DNA of 64,000 bases from Paenibacillus sp. cl123 (GCF_900101595.1 NZ_FMYY01000017.1:62001-126000), one strand, 5' to 3'; counted from the stretch's first letter, positions 35,268-44,113 are shown. The notes: generated by a model not told the origin, from the letters alone. A program made the numbers and translations.

Positions 35268-36869
35268 ATGAAGAAAAGAAGTTGGAACTTCAAAGCGGGC
35301 CTGATGGCTTCTGCCCTGGCGCTTGGCCTGGCGGGTTGCGCCCCGGTGGGAACGGTGGATGTCAATAAAGCCATCTCGAACACCTACTCCGTCAAATCGG
35401 CGCAAGGGACGTCAAACTTGACCTTAGAGCTCGTTCAGACCCCGTCCGCGTCCTTGACCTCCGAACAGAAGCGCATCCTGGACCTGTTCAAGAACGTCAA
35501 GATCGATATTACCGACTCCAAGCAGGAGAGCTTGACCAAAGCGTCTATTAAGGGGACGCTTTCCTATGGCAGTTCGAAAATCCCATTCCATTTCACCATG
35601 ACGGATATGGACTACACGATCGATATTGAAGGAGCCAAGAAGCCGATCGTTATCCGCAACAGCGCAGCGTTCAGCTCCCAGGCCGAAGGGATAACGCTGA
35701 CAGCCGAGCTGCAAAAGCAGCTGCAGGAGCTTACGCTGAAGGCCGTCGATTCGATGCCGAAGCTGGTAGGCTTCTTCACGAATAACTTCCCGAATCCGAA
35801 GAAAATATCGGCTGAAGAAGCTTCGATCACGGTGAATGGAGAATCGCTGCAGACGCAGAAGCTGTCTCTTGAGATCAAAGGCGGCGAAGTCATCGGTCTG
35901 GTCAAAGGCTTCCTCCAGAATGTGCTGAAGGACGAGGAAGGGCTTAAGGAATTCATCGCCGTTATCTATGATCTGTATATGCCGATTGTCAAGGAATCGA
36001 TGAAGGCTGCCGCAGCGGACGAAGCGGGCAGCATGCAGATGGAGCAGGTCGCCCCGTTCCTGGAGAACAAGACGCTCGCTGTAGAATTCATCTTTACCTT
36101 CCTGAAAAGCACGCTGGAGAAAGCCGTAGCGGAATTCGACCAAACGGTCGACAATCTGCCAGGCTCTGAGGGCGGTAGCCTGAAGGAAGTTTTGAACGAT
36201 AATCAGTCGCTGAAGATGGACCTGTATCTGGATAAGGACCACTTTACGCGCAAGTCGGAGATGGAAATGAATCTGGCTGTGCCGGCATGGGCTGAGCAAG
36301 GTATCGAAGCGGTCAAAATTACTTCGACCAGCGAAGTGTGGGACATCAATAAGCCGGTTACGATCGACAAAGTTGACGTATCCGGCGGCGTCACCGACTT
36401 GGTGAGCGATTCGGGACGAATGACTGCAAGCAAGTTCGTAAGCCTGCTTGAGCCGCAATCCGATCTGTATAAGCTGCTGAAAAATGATCTGAAGATCACC
36501 AAAAAGCAAATCAGCATGCAGGTGCCTGCCCCTGGCGACGACAGCTTGAGCTTCCTGCCGCAGCCTTACAACGAACAGGGAACGGTTATGGTGCCTGTCC
36601 GCTTCGTGACGGAGCAGCTGGACGCCGAGATCGAATGGGACGCAGCTGCCAAGCAGGTGAAAATTACCGATCCGCTTACGGGCAGCGTGGCCGTTCTGAC
36701 GATTGACAGCAAAGAGGCGACGGTGAACGGCAAGGCGTTTGCTTTGGAGCAGCCTGCCGTACTGGTGGAAGGCAGCACCTATGTGCCGGTCCGCTTCGTG
36801 GCCGAAAGCATGAGCGCGAAGGTCGGCTGGACGCAAGAGACACAAACCGTGGAGATTACACGCGACTAA
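35268..36869 (+). CDS. Lipoprotein with C-terminal stalk (copper amine oxidase N-like) domain
   Basis: The 533-residue exported lipoprotein has the lipobox LGLAGC after a short signal. The long middle part is charged and mostly unassigned. The C-terminal 95 residues carry two copies of the PF07833 stalk pattern: VPVRFVTEQLDAEIEWD...VKIT and VPVRFVAESMSAKVGW...VEIT. This domain is common in Paenibacillaceae cell-surface proteins and probably mediates envelope attachment. The ATG follows AGGAGGT. The middle part resembles lipoproteins without assigned enzymatic function. Confidence 0.85.
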   Translation: MKKRSWNFKAGLMASALALGLAGCAPVGTVDVNKAISNTYSVKSAQGTSNLTLELVQTPSASLTSEQKRILDLFKNVKIDITDSKQESLTKASIKGTLSYGSSKIPFHFTMTDMDYTIDIEGAKKPIVIRNSAAFSSQAEGITLTAELQKQLQELTLKAVDSMPKLVGFFTNNFPNPKKISAEEASITVNGESLQTQKLSLEIKGGEVIGLVKGFLQNVLKDEEGLKEFIAVIYDLYMPIVKESMKAAAADEAGSMQMEQVAPFLENKTLAVEFIFTFLKSTLEKAVAEFDQTVDNLPGSEGGSLKEVLNDNQSLKMDLYLDKDHFTRKSEMEMNLAVPAWAEQGIEAVKITSTSEVWDINKPVTIDKVDVSGGVTDLVSDSGRMTASKFVSLLEPQSDLYKLLKNDLKITKKQISMQVPAPGDDSLSFLPQPYNEQGTVMVPVRFVTEQLDAEIEWDAAAKQVKITDPLTGSVAVLTIDSKEATVNGKAFALEQPAVLVEGSTYVPVRFVAESMSAKVGWTQETQTVEITRD

Positions 36870-36883
36870 GCGACGATCCGAAG

Positions 36884-36916
36884 GTCCGGGATGCGAGAAG
36901 CATCCCGGGCCTTTTT
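36884..36916 (+). terminator. Terminator of the stalk-domain lipoprotein gene
   Basis: GTCCGGGATGC and GCATCCCGGGC form an 11-base stem with one G:U, followed by CTTTTT. It lies 15 bases past the stop codon. Confidence 0.85.
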
Positions 36917-37071
36917 GTTGTAAGCCCAGCAAGTACATCCATCCCCCCGGCTGGGAGCACAAAGCCGTTCTGCAGCGATCCTGTTCTCTGTTAGATTATC
37001 CCAAGCGCCGGCATGTTATGCCTGCGTGCTGCCCGATATGCGTGGTAAGGCCCGCTCATGATGAAAACATG

Positions 37072-37127
37072 AAAACGGCCGGCTCCCGGACAATCCCTTC
37101 GCAACAAAGGATTATCGGGAGCCGGCC
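37072..37127 (-). terminator. Terminator of the SPFH/ribbon-helix-helix operon
   Basis: GGCCGGCTCCCG and CGGGAGCCGGCC are perfect 12-base arms around a long loop. On the minus strand the stem is followed by GTTTTC, just beyond the stop codon of the ribbon-helix-helix gene. Confidence 0.7.
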
Positions 37128-37139
37128 GAAGGAGGCCCG

Positions 37140-37367
37140 TTATTCGGTTTCCTTGGTGTCTTGGCCGGCTGAGCCGGACGCCGGCGAATCGGCAGGCGGG
37201 GCGGCGGAAGGGCGCTGCGGTCCGAGTCTTCCAGCCCGCGCGGCCGCCTCCCGCAGCAAATACTCGATATGGCTGTTTACGCTGCGAAAATCATCGGCCG
37301 CCCATCGCTCAAGCGCCTCGTAAAGCTTGGGGTCCAGCCGGAGCGCAAAATTTTTCTTAGCGGCCAT
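37140..37367 (-). CDS. Arc-like ribbon-helix-helix protein
   Basis: The 75-residue protein has an Arc/MetJ-type ribbon-helix-helix DNA-binding fold in residues 4-45: beta strand KNFALRLD, helix PKLYEALERWAADD, turn, helix SVNSHIEYLLREAAAR. A disordered Pro/Ser/Ala-rich tail follows. Antitoxins and small repressors share this fold, but no toxin gene is adjacent. It starts 10 bases after the stop of the SPFH gene, so both are co-transcribed; such pairing occurs in other Bacillales and may reflect autoregulation. Confidence 0.75.
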   Translation of the reverse strand: MAAKKNFALRLDPKLYEALERWAADDFRSVNSHIEYLLREAAARAGRLGPQRPSAAPPADSPASGSAGQDTKETE

Positions 37368-37377
37368 GGCGGACGCC

Positions 37378-38223
37378 TTAGTACAGGCTTCCCGTGTTGA
37401 TCACCGGGCTTGCCGAGCGATCGGACACGATGGCCACCAGCAGATTGTTAATCATCGCCGCCTTGCGTTCCTCATCCAGCTCGATGACGCCCTCTTCCTG
37501 AAGCTGGGAGATTGCCAGCTGGACCATTCCTACAGCCCCCTCGACGATTTTGGAGCGCGCCGCGATGATAGCGGCCGCCTGCTGACGCTGCAGCATGGCG
37601 CTGGCGATCTCGGTGGAGTAAGCGAGATGGGTGAGGCGCGCCTCCATCACTTCTACCCCTGCGACGGACAGCCTCTCCTGCAGCTCACGGGCAAGCTCTC
37701 TGGCGACCTCATCCGAATTGCCGCGCAGAGAGTAGCCGGCTTCATCGAACATATCGTACGGATATTTGCCGGCTACATGCCGCAGCGCCGTTTCACTTTG
37801 AATCTCGACGAACTGCTCGTAATTGTCCACATCGAACGTAGCTTTGGCCGAATCGATGACCCGAAATACGACGACAGCCGCGATCTCGATCGGATTGCCT
37901 TCGATATCGTTGACCTTCAGCTTCGTGCTGTTGAAGTTGCGGACTCTCAGCGATACCTTTTTGCGGACGGAGAACGGGGTGGTCATCCAGATGCCGCTCT
38001 GGCGGATCGTTCCGGCGTAGCTGCCGAAGAACGTTACAACCATAGCCTGATTGGGCTGCACGATCGTCAGACCCGACAGCAAGGTGACGGATACGATAGC
38101 CAGAATGACGCCAAGCACCGGCGATTCCGTCTGAACCATCAGCCAGGCTCCGGCGATACCGACGACAGCGAGGATAAGCAGGCCGATAAAGCCGTTTAAA
38201 ACCCAAGGTTTCTTTTCATTCAT
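37378..38223 (-). CDS. SPFH/band-7 domain membrane protein
   Basis: The 281-residue protein has two hydrophobic segments at the N-terminus (about 9-30 and 33-55) followed by a band-7/SPFH domain (from TIVQPNQAMVVTFFGSY, through IEIAAVVVFRV, to REL...GVEVMEARLTHLAYS). A long helical tail with AAAIIAARSKIVEGAVGMV comes next. Such stomatin/prohibitin-like proteins form membrane-bound rings that organise lipids and proteases. AAGGAG precedes the ATG. It is the first gene of a two-gene operon with the ribbon-helix-helix protein. Confidence 0.88.
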   Translation of the reverse strand: MNEKKPWVLNGFIGLLILAVVGIAGAWLMVQTESPVLGVILAIVSVTLLSGLTIVQPNQAMVVTFFGSYAGTIRQSGIWMTTPFSVRKKVSLRVRNFNSTKLKVNDIEGNPIEIAAVVVFRVIDSAKATFDVDNYEQFVEIQSETALRHVAGKYPYDMFDEAGYSLRGNSDEVARELARELQERLSVAGVEVMEARLTHLAYSTEIASAMLQRQQAAAIIAARSKIVEGAVGMVQLAISQLQEEGVIELDEERKAAMINNLLVAIVSDRSASPVINTGSLY

Positions 38224-38401
38224 TTCACATTCATCTCCTTATAAAGTGAAGTGGGGGTGGATATTGTTTGTATATCGATTTGATATTTTTATGATATCAC
38301 TTTTAGGAATTATTGTAAATATGCAATTCGTGGAAATGGACATCAGGGACGAGATTGACAGACGATCCCCCGAGTGCTATAAGTGGGTAGAGGTGATCCG
38401 T

Positions 38402-38746
38402 ATGGAACAGGTAAAAAGCGAAGAGCGCTTCAAGGAAATCGTAGCGGACGATAAGCCCACCGTGGCCGTCTTCAAGACGACCTGGTGCAAGGACTGCCAC
38501 TTCATCGATCCGTTTATGCCGGAGGTTGAAGCGGCTTACGAGGACCGTCTCCGGTTCGTTCACGTGGACCGCGACGACCTTCCCGACCTGTGCAGCGAGC
38601 TCAATATTCTGGGCATTCCCAGCTTTATTGTGTTCCGGAACGGTCAGGAGCTGGTCCGTTTCGTCAGCAAGCTGCGCAAGACGAGAGATGAAATCGAGCA
38701 ATTCCTTGACCGTGCGGTCGAGGTTGCCGGAGCCGTCAACTCCTAA
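38402..38746 (+). CDS. Thioredoxin-like protein with WCKDC active site
   Basis: The 114-residue cytosolic protein has a thioredoxin fold with the redox pair Cys29/Cys32 (TTWCKDC) and the cis-proline loop LGIPSF. The acidic residue next to the second cysteine distinguishes it from TrxA at 55697 and suggests a different partner or redox potential. GAGGTGATC precedes the ATG at 38402; the frame is open farther upstream without a plausible start. It resembles YtpP/YdbP-like thioredoxins of Bacillus. Confidence 0.85.
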   Translation: MEQVKSEERFKEIVADDKPTVAVFKTTWCKDCHFIDPFMPEVEAAYEDRLRFVHVDRDDLPDLCSELNILGIPSFIVFRNGQELVRFVSKLRKTRDEIEQFLDRAVEVAGAVNS

Positions 38747-38785
38747 GCGGCCGTATGATGCGCGCAAGCAGGCGCCTTATTTACC

Positions 38786-38834
38786 GAAGAAGTCCGGAGT
38801 GCGATTGTACCGTCGCGCACCGGACTTCTTCTTT
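38786..38834 (+). terminator. Terminator of the thioredoxin-like gene
   Basis: GAAGAAGTCCGG and CCGGACTTCTTC are perfect 12-base arms followed by TTTC. It lies about 40 bases past the stop codon. Confidence 0.75.
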
Positions 38835-38968
38835 CATGGCTTTGTAACATTTCCGCGTGGAATTGCCCCCTATTAATCGTTATAATGTTAATGAATGTTC
38901 GTACTGACAGAACATCGTTGCATGTGCTCGACAAGGAAGTAACGAACGAAAGAAACGGGTGAAAGCGG

Positions 38969-39913
38969 ATGAAAATGGAGCGAAGAATGAAAGCTTGGTC
39001 ACTCGCCAGCATGCTGGGCATGTTTCTGATTCTGGTAATGGGCGCGCTCGTTACCAAAACGGAATCGGGCCGGGGCTGCGGGGATGACTGGCCGCTTTGC
39101 AATGGAAAGTTTATTCCTGCGTACACGATTGAATCGCTTATCGAATACAGCCACCGCTTTGTGGTCGGCGTTGTCGGATTGATCCTGCTCGTCACTACCA
39201 TTCTTGTGTTTTTGTACAGCAGACGCCGGGATGCCAAGTGGTATGTCGGCGGCGCCATGTTCTTCACCGTACTGCAGGCGATTCTGGGCGCCATGGCGGT
39301 CGTATGGCCGCAGTCGTCGGCGGTGCTCGCGCTGCACTTCGGCTTCTCGCTGATGTCCTTCGCCTTTACGCTGCTGCTGTATCTGGTTTTTACGAAGTAT
39401 GGCGACGCTATGTACAATGGCGATGGCACCCGGCTGACCCGGGGAGTGCGCTTCTCCGTCTGGGCGGTATTGGTCTACAGTTATGTTGTGGTTTATCTGG
39501 GCGCGTTCGTCCGTCACACCGAGGCGATGGGAGGCTGTATCGGCTGGCCGCTTTGCAATGGGCAGGTTATCCCTGAGCTGTCCGGTCCTACGGCCATCGC
39601 CTTCATCCATCGGGTGGGAGCTGCGGTCCTCGGGCTTGCGCTGATCGCGCTGTTTCTGTTTATTCGCGGACAAGCTGGCCGCGATAGCGGGATGTACCAA
39701 TCGGTGCAGCTGTCGGTCGTGCTGGTCGTTCTGCAGATTCTCAGCGGCGGATTTGTCACGCTGTCGATCGGCTATGATATTTATTTGCTGGCCAGCTTGC
39801 TGCACGCGGTGCTGATCTCTTGTTTATTCGGCGTCTTGTGCTACGCAGCGATCGCTTCGCTTCACACGGCCGGCTCGCATGGGCAGGCTTACGGGGCGCG
39901 CAGGCTGCGGTAG
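38969..39913 (+). CDS. ctaA: Heme A synthase
   Basis: CtaA oxidises the C8 methyl of heme O to give heme A for cytochrome oxidase. The 314-residue membrane protein has eight spans and the internal duplication typical of CtaA/Cox15: GCGDDWPLCNGKFIP followed by the heme-ligand His in EYSHR, and GCIGWPLCNGQVIPE followed by FIHRVG. The cysteine pair of Bacillus-type CtaA is kept (Cys-x6-Cys in both halves). Start at 38969 is likely, with ATG 38975 possible. A TATAAT at 38881-38886 is the best promoter element. ctaB lies 27 kb away instead of adjacent. Confidence 0.93.
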   Translation: MKMERRMKAWSLASMLGMFLILVMGALVTKTESGRGCGDDWPLCNGKFIPAYTIESLIEYSHRFVVGVVGLILLVTTILVFLYSRRRDAKWYVGGAMFFTVLQAILGAMAVVWPQSSAVLALHFGFSLMSFAFTLLLYLVFTKYGDAMYNGDGTRLTRGVRFSVWAVLVYSYVVVYLGAFVRHTEAMGGCIGWPLCNGQVIPELSGPTAIAFIHRVGAAVLGLALIALFLFIRGQAGRDSGMYQSVQLSVVLVVLQILSGGFVTLSIGYDIYLLASLLHAVLISCLFGVLCYAAIASLHTAGSHGQAYGARRLR

Positions 39914-39968
39914 GTTTAGCAAGGAGCCGGAAGAGGGTAGTAAACAGTAGAAGAGAGGAGGAGTTCGT

Positions 39969-40406
39969 ATGCTGTATGGAAACATTCTGGTTGCTTATGA
40001 CGGATCGGACATCTCGGAGCGCGCGCTTGACACGGGAGCCCGTCTGGCGGCCCTGTCGCCGGAAGCGAAGCTGAAGGTGATTCATGTGTTCTATTGGCCG
40101 TCGCTCGTCATCGGCGATGCGTTCGTAGCCGCTCCCCCGGCTATGGCCAAGGAGGAGTACGAGTACACGCAAGCGCTCGAGCAGAAGGCGCAAGCCCGGG
40201 CGCTCGAGCTTGGCGTAGAGCAGGTGGAGGTTACGACTTTGCAAGGATCGCCGGCCAAAGCGATTTTGAACTTTGCCGAGGAGTCCGCCGCCGATGTCAT
40301 CGTCATCGGCAGCAGGGGGCTCAGCGGGATCGGCGAGCTTGTGCTGGGCAGCGTCAGCCATAATGTCGTGCAGCACGCCCGGATTCCTGTTCTTGTCGTC
40401 AAATAA
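39969..40406 (+). CDS. Universal stress protein (UspA family)
   Basis: The 145-residue protein has the Usp fold: N-terminal ILVAYDGSDISERAL and the C-terminal ATP-binding motif VIGSRGLSGIGELVLGSVSHNVVQHA, which fits the G-2x-G-9x-G(S/T) signature of ATP-binding members. Such proteins are induced by stress or starvation and often bind ATP. GAGAGGAGGAG precedes the ATG. The gene has its own terminator. Confidence 0.93.
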   Translation: MLYGNILVAYDGSDISERALDTGARLAALSPEAKLKVIHVFYWPSLVIGDAFVAAPPAMAKEEYEYTQALEQKAQARALELGVEQVEVTTLQGSPAKAILNFAEESAADVIVIGSRGLSGIGELVLGSVSHNVVQHARIPVLVVK

Positions 40407-40423
40407 TCGACTGTTTTGTACTC

Positions 40424-40457
40424 AGCCGGGCTCCCGATCAGGAGGCCCGGCTTTTTC
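40424..40457 (+). terminator. Terminator of the universal stress protein gene
   Basis: AGCCGGGCTCC pairs with GGAGGCCCGGCT around a short loop and is followed by TTTTT, about 18 bases past the stop codon. Confidence 0.8.
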
Positions 40458-40589
40458 CATGTAGTTCCCATCAGTCTGCAGACTGATGGGCTGTCAGGGA
40501 GAGCGCAACCAGCCGTAGTGTTCCAACCTTCCATAGGGTATACTAGCAGAAGAGATACGGCATTCCGCGAGAAATGGGGAGCATACGAC

Positions 40590-41357
40590 ATGTTGAGAGC
40601 ATTATTCGATGAACCGCCGCGCAAGGAAGAAGGGCTATTGAGAGAAGCAAACGAAGCCATCCGCCAATACATGCATACGCTGACGCTGATTCCCCAGGAG
40701 CGGCAAACTCCGCAGGAGCAGCGGTTTGCGATATGGAGCCAGAGCTTCCTGCGGTCAATTGACGAACTGGAGCAAAGCCAGTATGCGGCAAGCCGCTACG
40801 GCCGTCTTGTGGATACGACGCTGGTCGATCAGATGCCGCCTGACGAGCGCGAGCAGTACAACCGGCATTTGTATTATTATAAAAACGCGCTGATCCGGCT
40901 GTTTGCTATTCTGGACAAGCTGGGGCAATTCCTCAATGAACGGTTTGCGCTGCAGACGGAGCGGATCAAGTCGCGATTTTCTTATTTTACCGTTCTCCGG
41001 AATATGCATCAGAACGGCTTGTATACAGACTTGGAGCAGATGCTGTATGAACTGAAAATGAGCTACAAGGAACCGGTGGCCCGGCTCCGCAATCAACGGA
41101 ACATGGAGATTCACACGATCGATGCGGATCTGCTGGACGACCTGATCAAGGCCAGGGAGAGCAAGCCCGGCGAGCGCATCCGTCCCGAGGCGGAGGAGAT
41201 TGACGGCAATCTGGCCGATCTGGAGGCCGGCTGCGAGATGACGTTCCGGATTGTTGCGATCGCTTTCCGGTACATAGCCAAGCATCCCCCTTCCAAGGCT
41301 CCCGTGCGCAGCCGGCAGAAAGCCCGGGAGGGCGGCGATGCGGGCAGGCGTCGTTGA
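40590..41357 (+). CDS. HEPN-like helical protein with an Rx4H motif
   Basis: The 255-residue soluble protein is predicted all-helical. The segment LRNQRNMEIHTID contains Arg170-Asn-x3-His175, the Rx4-6H motif of HEPN-fold RNases, placed after a helix pair and close to the family position. The overall pattern resembles the poorly studied Cthe_2314-like HEPN group. GGGGAG precedes the ATG at 40590, and a TATACT -10 lies just upstream. No nucleotidyltransferase (MNT) partner is adjacent. Function and activity are unknown; HEPN assignment is by motif only. Confidence 0.55.
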   Translation: MLRALFDEPPRKEEGLLREANEAIRQYMHTLTLIPQERQTPQEQRFAIWSQSFLRSIDELEQSQYAASRYGRLVDTTLVDQMPPDEREQYNRHLYYYKNALIRLFAILDKLGQFLNERFALQTERIKSRFSYFTVLRNMHQNGLYTDLEQMLYELKMSYKEPVARLRNQRNMEIHTIDADLLDDLIKARESKPGERIRPEAEEIDGNLADLEAGCEMTFRIVAIAFRYIAKHPPSKAPVRSRQKAREGGDAGRRR

Positions 41358-41415
41358 ATCGGACATCCGCATCGACTATACTGAAAGGTAGACTAAGCCT
41401 GCGGGAGGGATGGGC

Positions 41416-42237
41416 ATGGAGCCATCACGAAAGGTCGCGCTCATTACCGGGAGCGCCAAAGGACTCGGCAGGATGACGGCCCTTCAGCTGGCCGAACGGG
41501 GTTTCGATATCGTTGTCAATTATGTACATAGCGAAGCCGAAGCGGATACGTTATGCCAGCGTATCCGGCAGCTCGGCGCGAATTGTCACGCGGTGCAGGC
41601 CGACGTCTCGAAGACGGCTGACCGGGAAAGGCTTGTGAGGGAGGCGGAAGCTCGCTTCGGCCGAGTCGATGTGCTCGTCAACAACGCAGGCCCCTTTATC
41701 CGGGAACGGCGTTTTTTCCGGGAATATGAGGCGGCGGAGATCGAAGGGCTTATGCAGGGCAATCTCATCGGAGTCATGCATTTGGATCATCTGGTGATTC
41801 CCGGCATGCGGGAGAATGGGTGGGGACGCATCATCCACTTCGGCTTCGGTCACGCGTCCGAGGCGAGGGGCTGGCCGCATAGGGCCGTTTACGCGGCTGC
41901 GAAGGTAGGACTCGTCTCCTTCACCAAAACGCTGGCGGTCGAAGAGGCCGGAGGCGGCATCACGGTCAATATGATCTGTCCGGGCGATATACGGGGGGCC
42001 AATAAGGAGCGTCTGATCGAAGAGGCCGAGCATCTTCATGACGATGAATCCCCGCGGGGGCGTCCGGGTACAGGGGAAGATATTTCCCGCGTGATTGCGT
42101 TCCTGTGCGAGAGCCGTTCCGACTTCCTGACGGGCAATATAATCGATGTGTCAGGCGGTCTGGACCCGATCCGCGCGATGGTAAGCGGGGGAACGGTGCG
42201 GGATGGGACGAGCGCCGGCTCGGCTGCCGGGACGTGA
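41416..42237 (+). CDS. Short-chain dehydrogenase/reductase lacking the usual catalytic Ser
   Basis: The 273-residue protein has a Rossmann fold with TGSAKGLG (cofactor binding), NNAGPF, and YxxxK (Tyr159, Lys163). The position 13 residues before the Tyr, normally the catalytic Ser, is His146 in HFGFGHAS; Ser148 is close and might substitute. The C-terminal part has MICPGDIRG and the typical DFLTGNIIDVSGG end. GGGAGGG serves the ATG at 41416 better than the ATG at 41410. Substrate unknown. Confidence 0.85.
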   Translation: MEPSRKVALITGSAKGLGRMTALQLAERGFDIVVNYVHSEAEADTLCQRIRQLGANCHAVQADVSKTADRERLVREAEARFGRVDVLVNNAGPFIRERRFFREYEAAEIEGLMQGNLIGVMHLDHLVIPGMRENGWGRIIHFGFGHASEARGWPHRAVYAAAKVGLVSFTKTLAVEEAGGGITVNMICPGDIRGANKERLIEEAEHLHDDESPRGRPGTGEDISRVIAFLCESRSDFLTGNIIDVSGGLDPIRAMVSGGTVRDGTSAGSAAGT

Positions 42238-42423
42238 GGACTGCGCCTTGCGGCGCGTGGTCCTTATGTACCGTACGGGAAGCCTGCCGTTTCCAGTTCC
42301 CGTTCAAGGTTGCCTGATGCAGGAGAACGGGGGAAGCTGAGCTTAAGGCATAAGGAAAAGGGCCGACCGTCTCCGATCGACCCTCTCGCCTGAAATCCCT
42401 TCCGCAGCTTGCGAAAACGGGGC

Positions 42424-42672
42424 TTAGAATACTTGCATAACTTCCTGAACGCCTTCCACCTCTTCGAGCAGCGCGCGCTCGATACCGGCCTTCAGCGTAA
42501 TCGTGGAGCTCGGGCAGCTGCCGCAAGCGCCCATCAGTCTCAACTTGACGATACCATCCTCTACGTCCACCAGCTCGACGTCGCCGCCATCGCGCTGCAG
42601 GAATGGACGAAGTTTATCTAGAACTTCAAGCACTTCATCATACATGGTGCTTTGCTGCGTATTTTCGCTCAT
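42424..42672 (-). CDS. NifU C-terminal-domain Fe-S scaffold or carrier (YutI-like)
   Basis: The 82-residue protein is a single NifU C-terminal domain, which carries a [4Fe-4S] cluster on CxxC (GACGSCPSS). [13 protein letters not shown] is the family signature. It delivers clusters to target proteins. GAAGGGAG is placed for the ATG at 42672 rather than the one three codons upstream. It is divergent from yuzB; B. subtilis has yutI-yuzB-yutJ in the same arrangement. Confidence 0.92.
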   Translation of the reverse strand: MSENTQQSTMYDEVLEVLDKLRPFLQRDGGDVELVDVEDGIVKLRLMGACGSCPSSTITLKAGIERALLEEVEGVQEVMQVF

Positions 42673-42750
42673 GTGCTTCATCTCCCTTCTATCCTTTATT
42701 ATAGTACAATCGTCAGAAAATTAAAATGGCTGTAAAGGAGTAATGCGTCC

Positions 42751-43011
42751 GTGAGACCTATCATCGAATTTTGCGCCAGCAATATGCATCACGGAACGGA
42801 TAAGCTGATGCAAGAGCTGGAAGCCAATCCGGAGTATGATGTGCTGGAGTACGGGTGCTTGGGGAATTGCGGCGAATGCTACCTGTTTCCTTTTGCGCTC
42901 GTGAACGGCGAGATCGTCGCAGCCGAGACGGCGGAAGGACTTGGGCAGGCTGTGCGAGCCAAAATCAAAGAGATCGAGGACATGCTCGATCTCTTAAGCG
43001 ATTCGGATTAG
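42751..43011 (+). CDS. yuzB: YuzB family protein (DUF1450)
   Basis: The 86-residue protein matches YuzB: IIEFCASNMHHG, LEYGCLGNCGECYLFPFALVNG. Four cysteines suggest metal or Fe-S binding, but the function is not established. Translation starts at GTG 42751 behind AAAGGAG. It lies between the divergent NifU-like gene and the convergent NDH-2-like gene, matching the B. subtilis yut region, which supports an Fe-S or electron-transfer link. Confidence 0.88.
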   Translation: MRPIIEFCASNMHHGTDKLMQELEANPEYDVLEYGCLGNCGECYLFPFALVNGEIVAAETAEGLGQAVRAKIKEIEDMLDLLSDSD

Positions 43012-43021
43012 CTTAAGCCGC

Positions 43022-44086
43022 TCAGCCGAAGTGGTGCTTCGACATCCAGAGCACGCCGCTCTTGAGCGCGCGCGGCATCATGCCGGTCATGACCGTCCGC
43101 TTGCCCATCAGGCCGAAGCCGGACTTTTTGCCGAGCGAACCCAGAACTCCCTTGAGCTTGATTTTGCCGAGCCGGGGAGTTTCGTTTTTCCAGACAGCCA
43201 ACAGGACATCGGCGACCTGCTCCCCCTGCGCCTCTGCAGCCTGGCCGCTCGGCGAGAAGGGGAGCGACGCACAGTCGCCTACGACATAGACGTTCGTGTA
43301 GTCGGGCAACTGGTGGTAGTCGTTGATGATCAGCCGACCCTGGGCGTCTTTGGGCAAATTCAGGTTCTGTACGATCGGGCTCGGCTGGATGCCGGCCGTC
43401 CAGATCGTGACGTCGGTATAGATGATTTCCGCCCCGTTATACAGCACGCCCGGCTCAAGCTTGTTCAAGGAGACATGGGTGCGCAGCTCGATATCATGCT
43501 CCAGCATCCACTCGCGGACGAACTTGCGCACCTTCTCAGGGAAGGGCGACAGTACGCTGGCGCCTCGGTCGATAATACGAATGTTGAGATCCGGACGGCT
43601 CTCCCGAAGCTCGGCTGCCATCTCGACCCCGCTGAGACCGCCGCCTACGATGGAAATTTGTCCGTAAGGCTTGGCGTCATTGGTGGCCTGGTACGTTTTG
43701 CGCGTCGAGGACAGCGACTGGATGCTTTGCGAAAACTGCTGAGCCCCTTCGATGCCGTGATATTTATCCACACAGCCCAGCGCGATGACGAGCCAATCAT
43801 AAGAGAGCGGCTCATCGTTCTCGAAGTGAATGAGTTTGGCATCCAGATCTACGCTTGCCACTTCGCCGTACTTCAGAATAAGCCGGGGATCGACCGGGAA
43901 GTGAACCCGGATATCCTGATCCGAGACCGTTCCGGCAGCGAGCGCGTAATACTCCGTTTTCAAGCCCTGATAAGGCATCCGGTCGACCATTATCATCGCC
44001 GTGTCTCCCGGAATATCCGCGTCAAGCAGCTGCTGCGCTACCGTCAAGCCCCCATACCCTCCGCCTAGAATAACGAGTTTTTTCAT
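43022..44086 (-). CDS. yutJ: NDH-2-like FAD-dependent oxidoreductase (YutJ-like)
   Basis: The 354-residue flavoprotein has the FAD-binding VILGGGYGGLTVAQQL at the N-terminus, a second dinucleotide-binding motif (SIVGGGLSGVEMAAEL) for NAD(P)H and the C-terminal FAD motif VYVVGDCAS. It belongs to the type II NADH dehydrogenase family but is shorter than the respiratory enzyme at 49274. It likely moves electrons from NAD(P)H to quinone or another acceptor at the membrane surface. It is probably co-transcribed with mqnE (27-base gap), linking it to menaquinone. Confidence 0.88.
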   Translation of the reverse strand: MKKLVILGGGYGGLTVAQQLLDADIPGDTAMIMVDRMPYQGLKTEYYALAAGTVSDQDIRVHFPVDPRLILKYGEVASVDLDAKLIHFENDEPLSYDWLVIALGCVDKYHGIEGAQQFSQSIQSLSSTRKTYQATNDAKPYGQISIVGGGLSGVEMAAELRESRPDLNIRIIDRGASVLSPFPEKVRKFVREWMLEHDIELRTHVSLNKLEPGVLYNGAEIIYTDVTIWTAGIQPSPIVQNLNLPKDAQGRLIINDYHQLPDYTNVYVVGDCASLPFSPSGQAAEAQGEQVADVLLAVWKNETPRLGKIKLKGVLGSLGKKSGFGLMGKRTVMTGMMPRALKSGVLWMSKHHFG

Positions 44087-44113
44087 AAGAACGGCAAACC
44101 CTTTCTCACATGC

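Noticed and set aside
37060..37080. GAAAAC repeats resembling a CRISPR-like or operator motif
   Set aside because: Only two short units and they belong to the terminator T run on the other strand.
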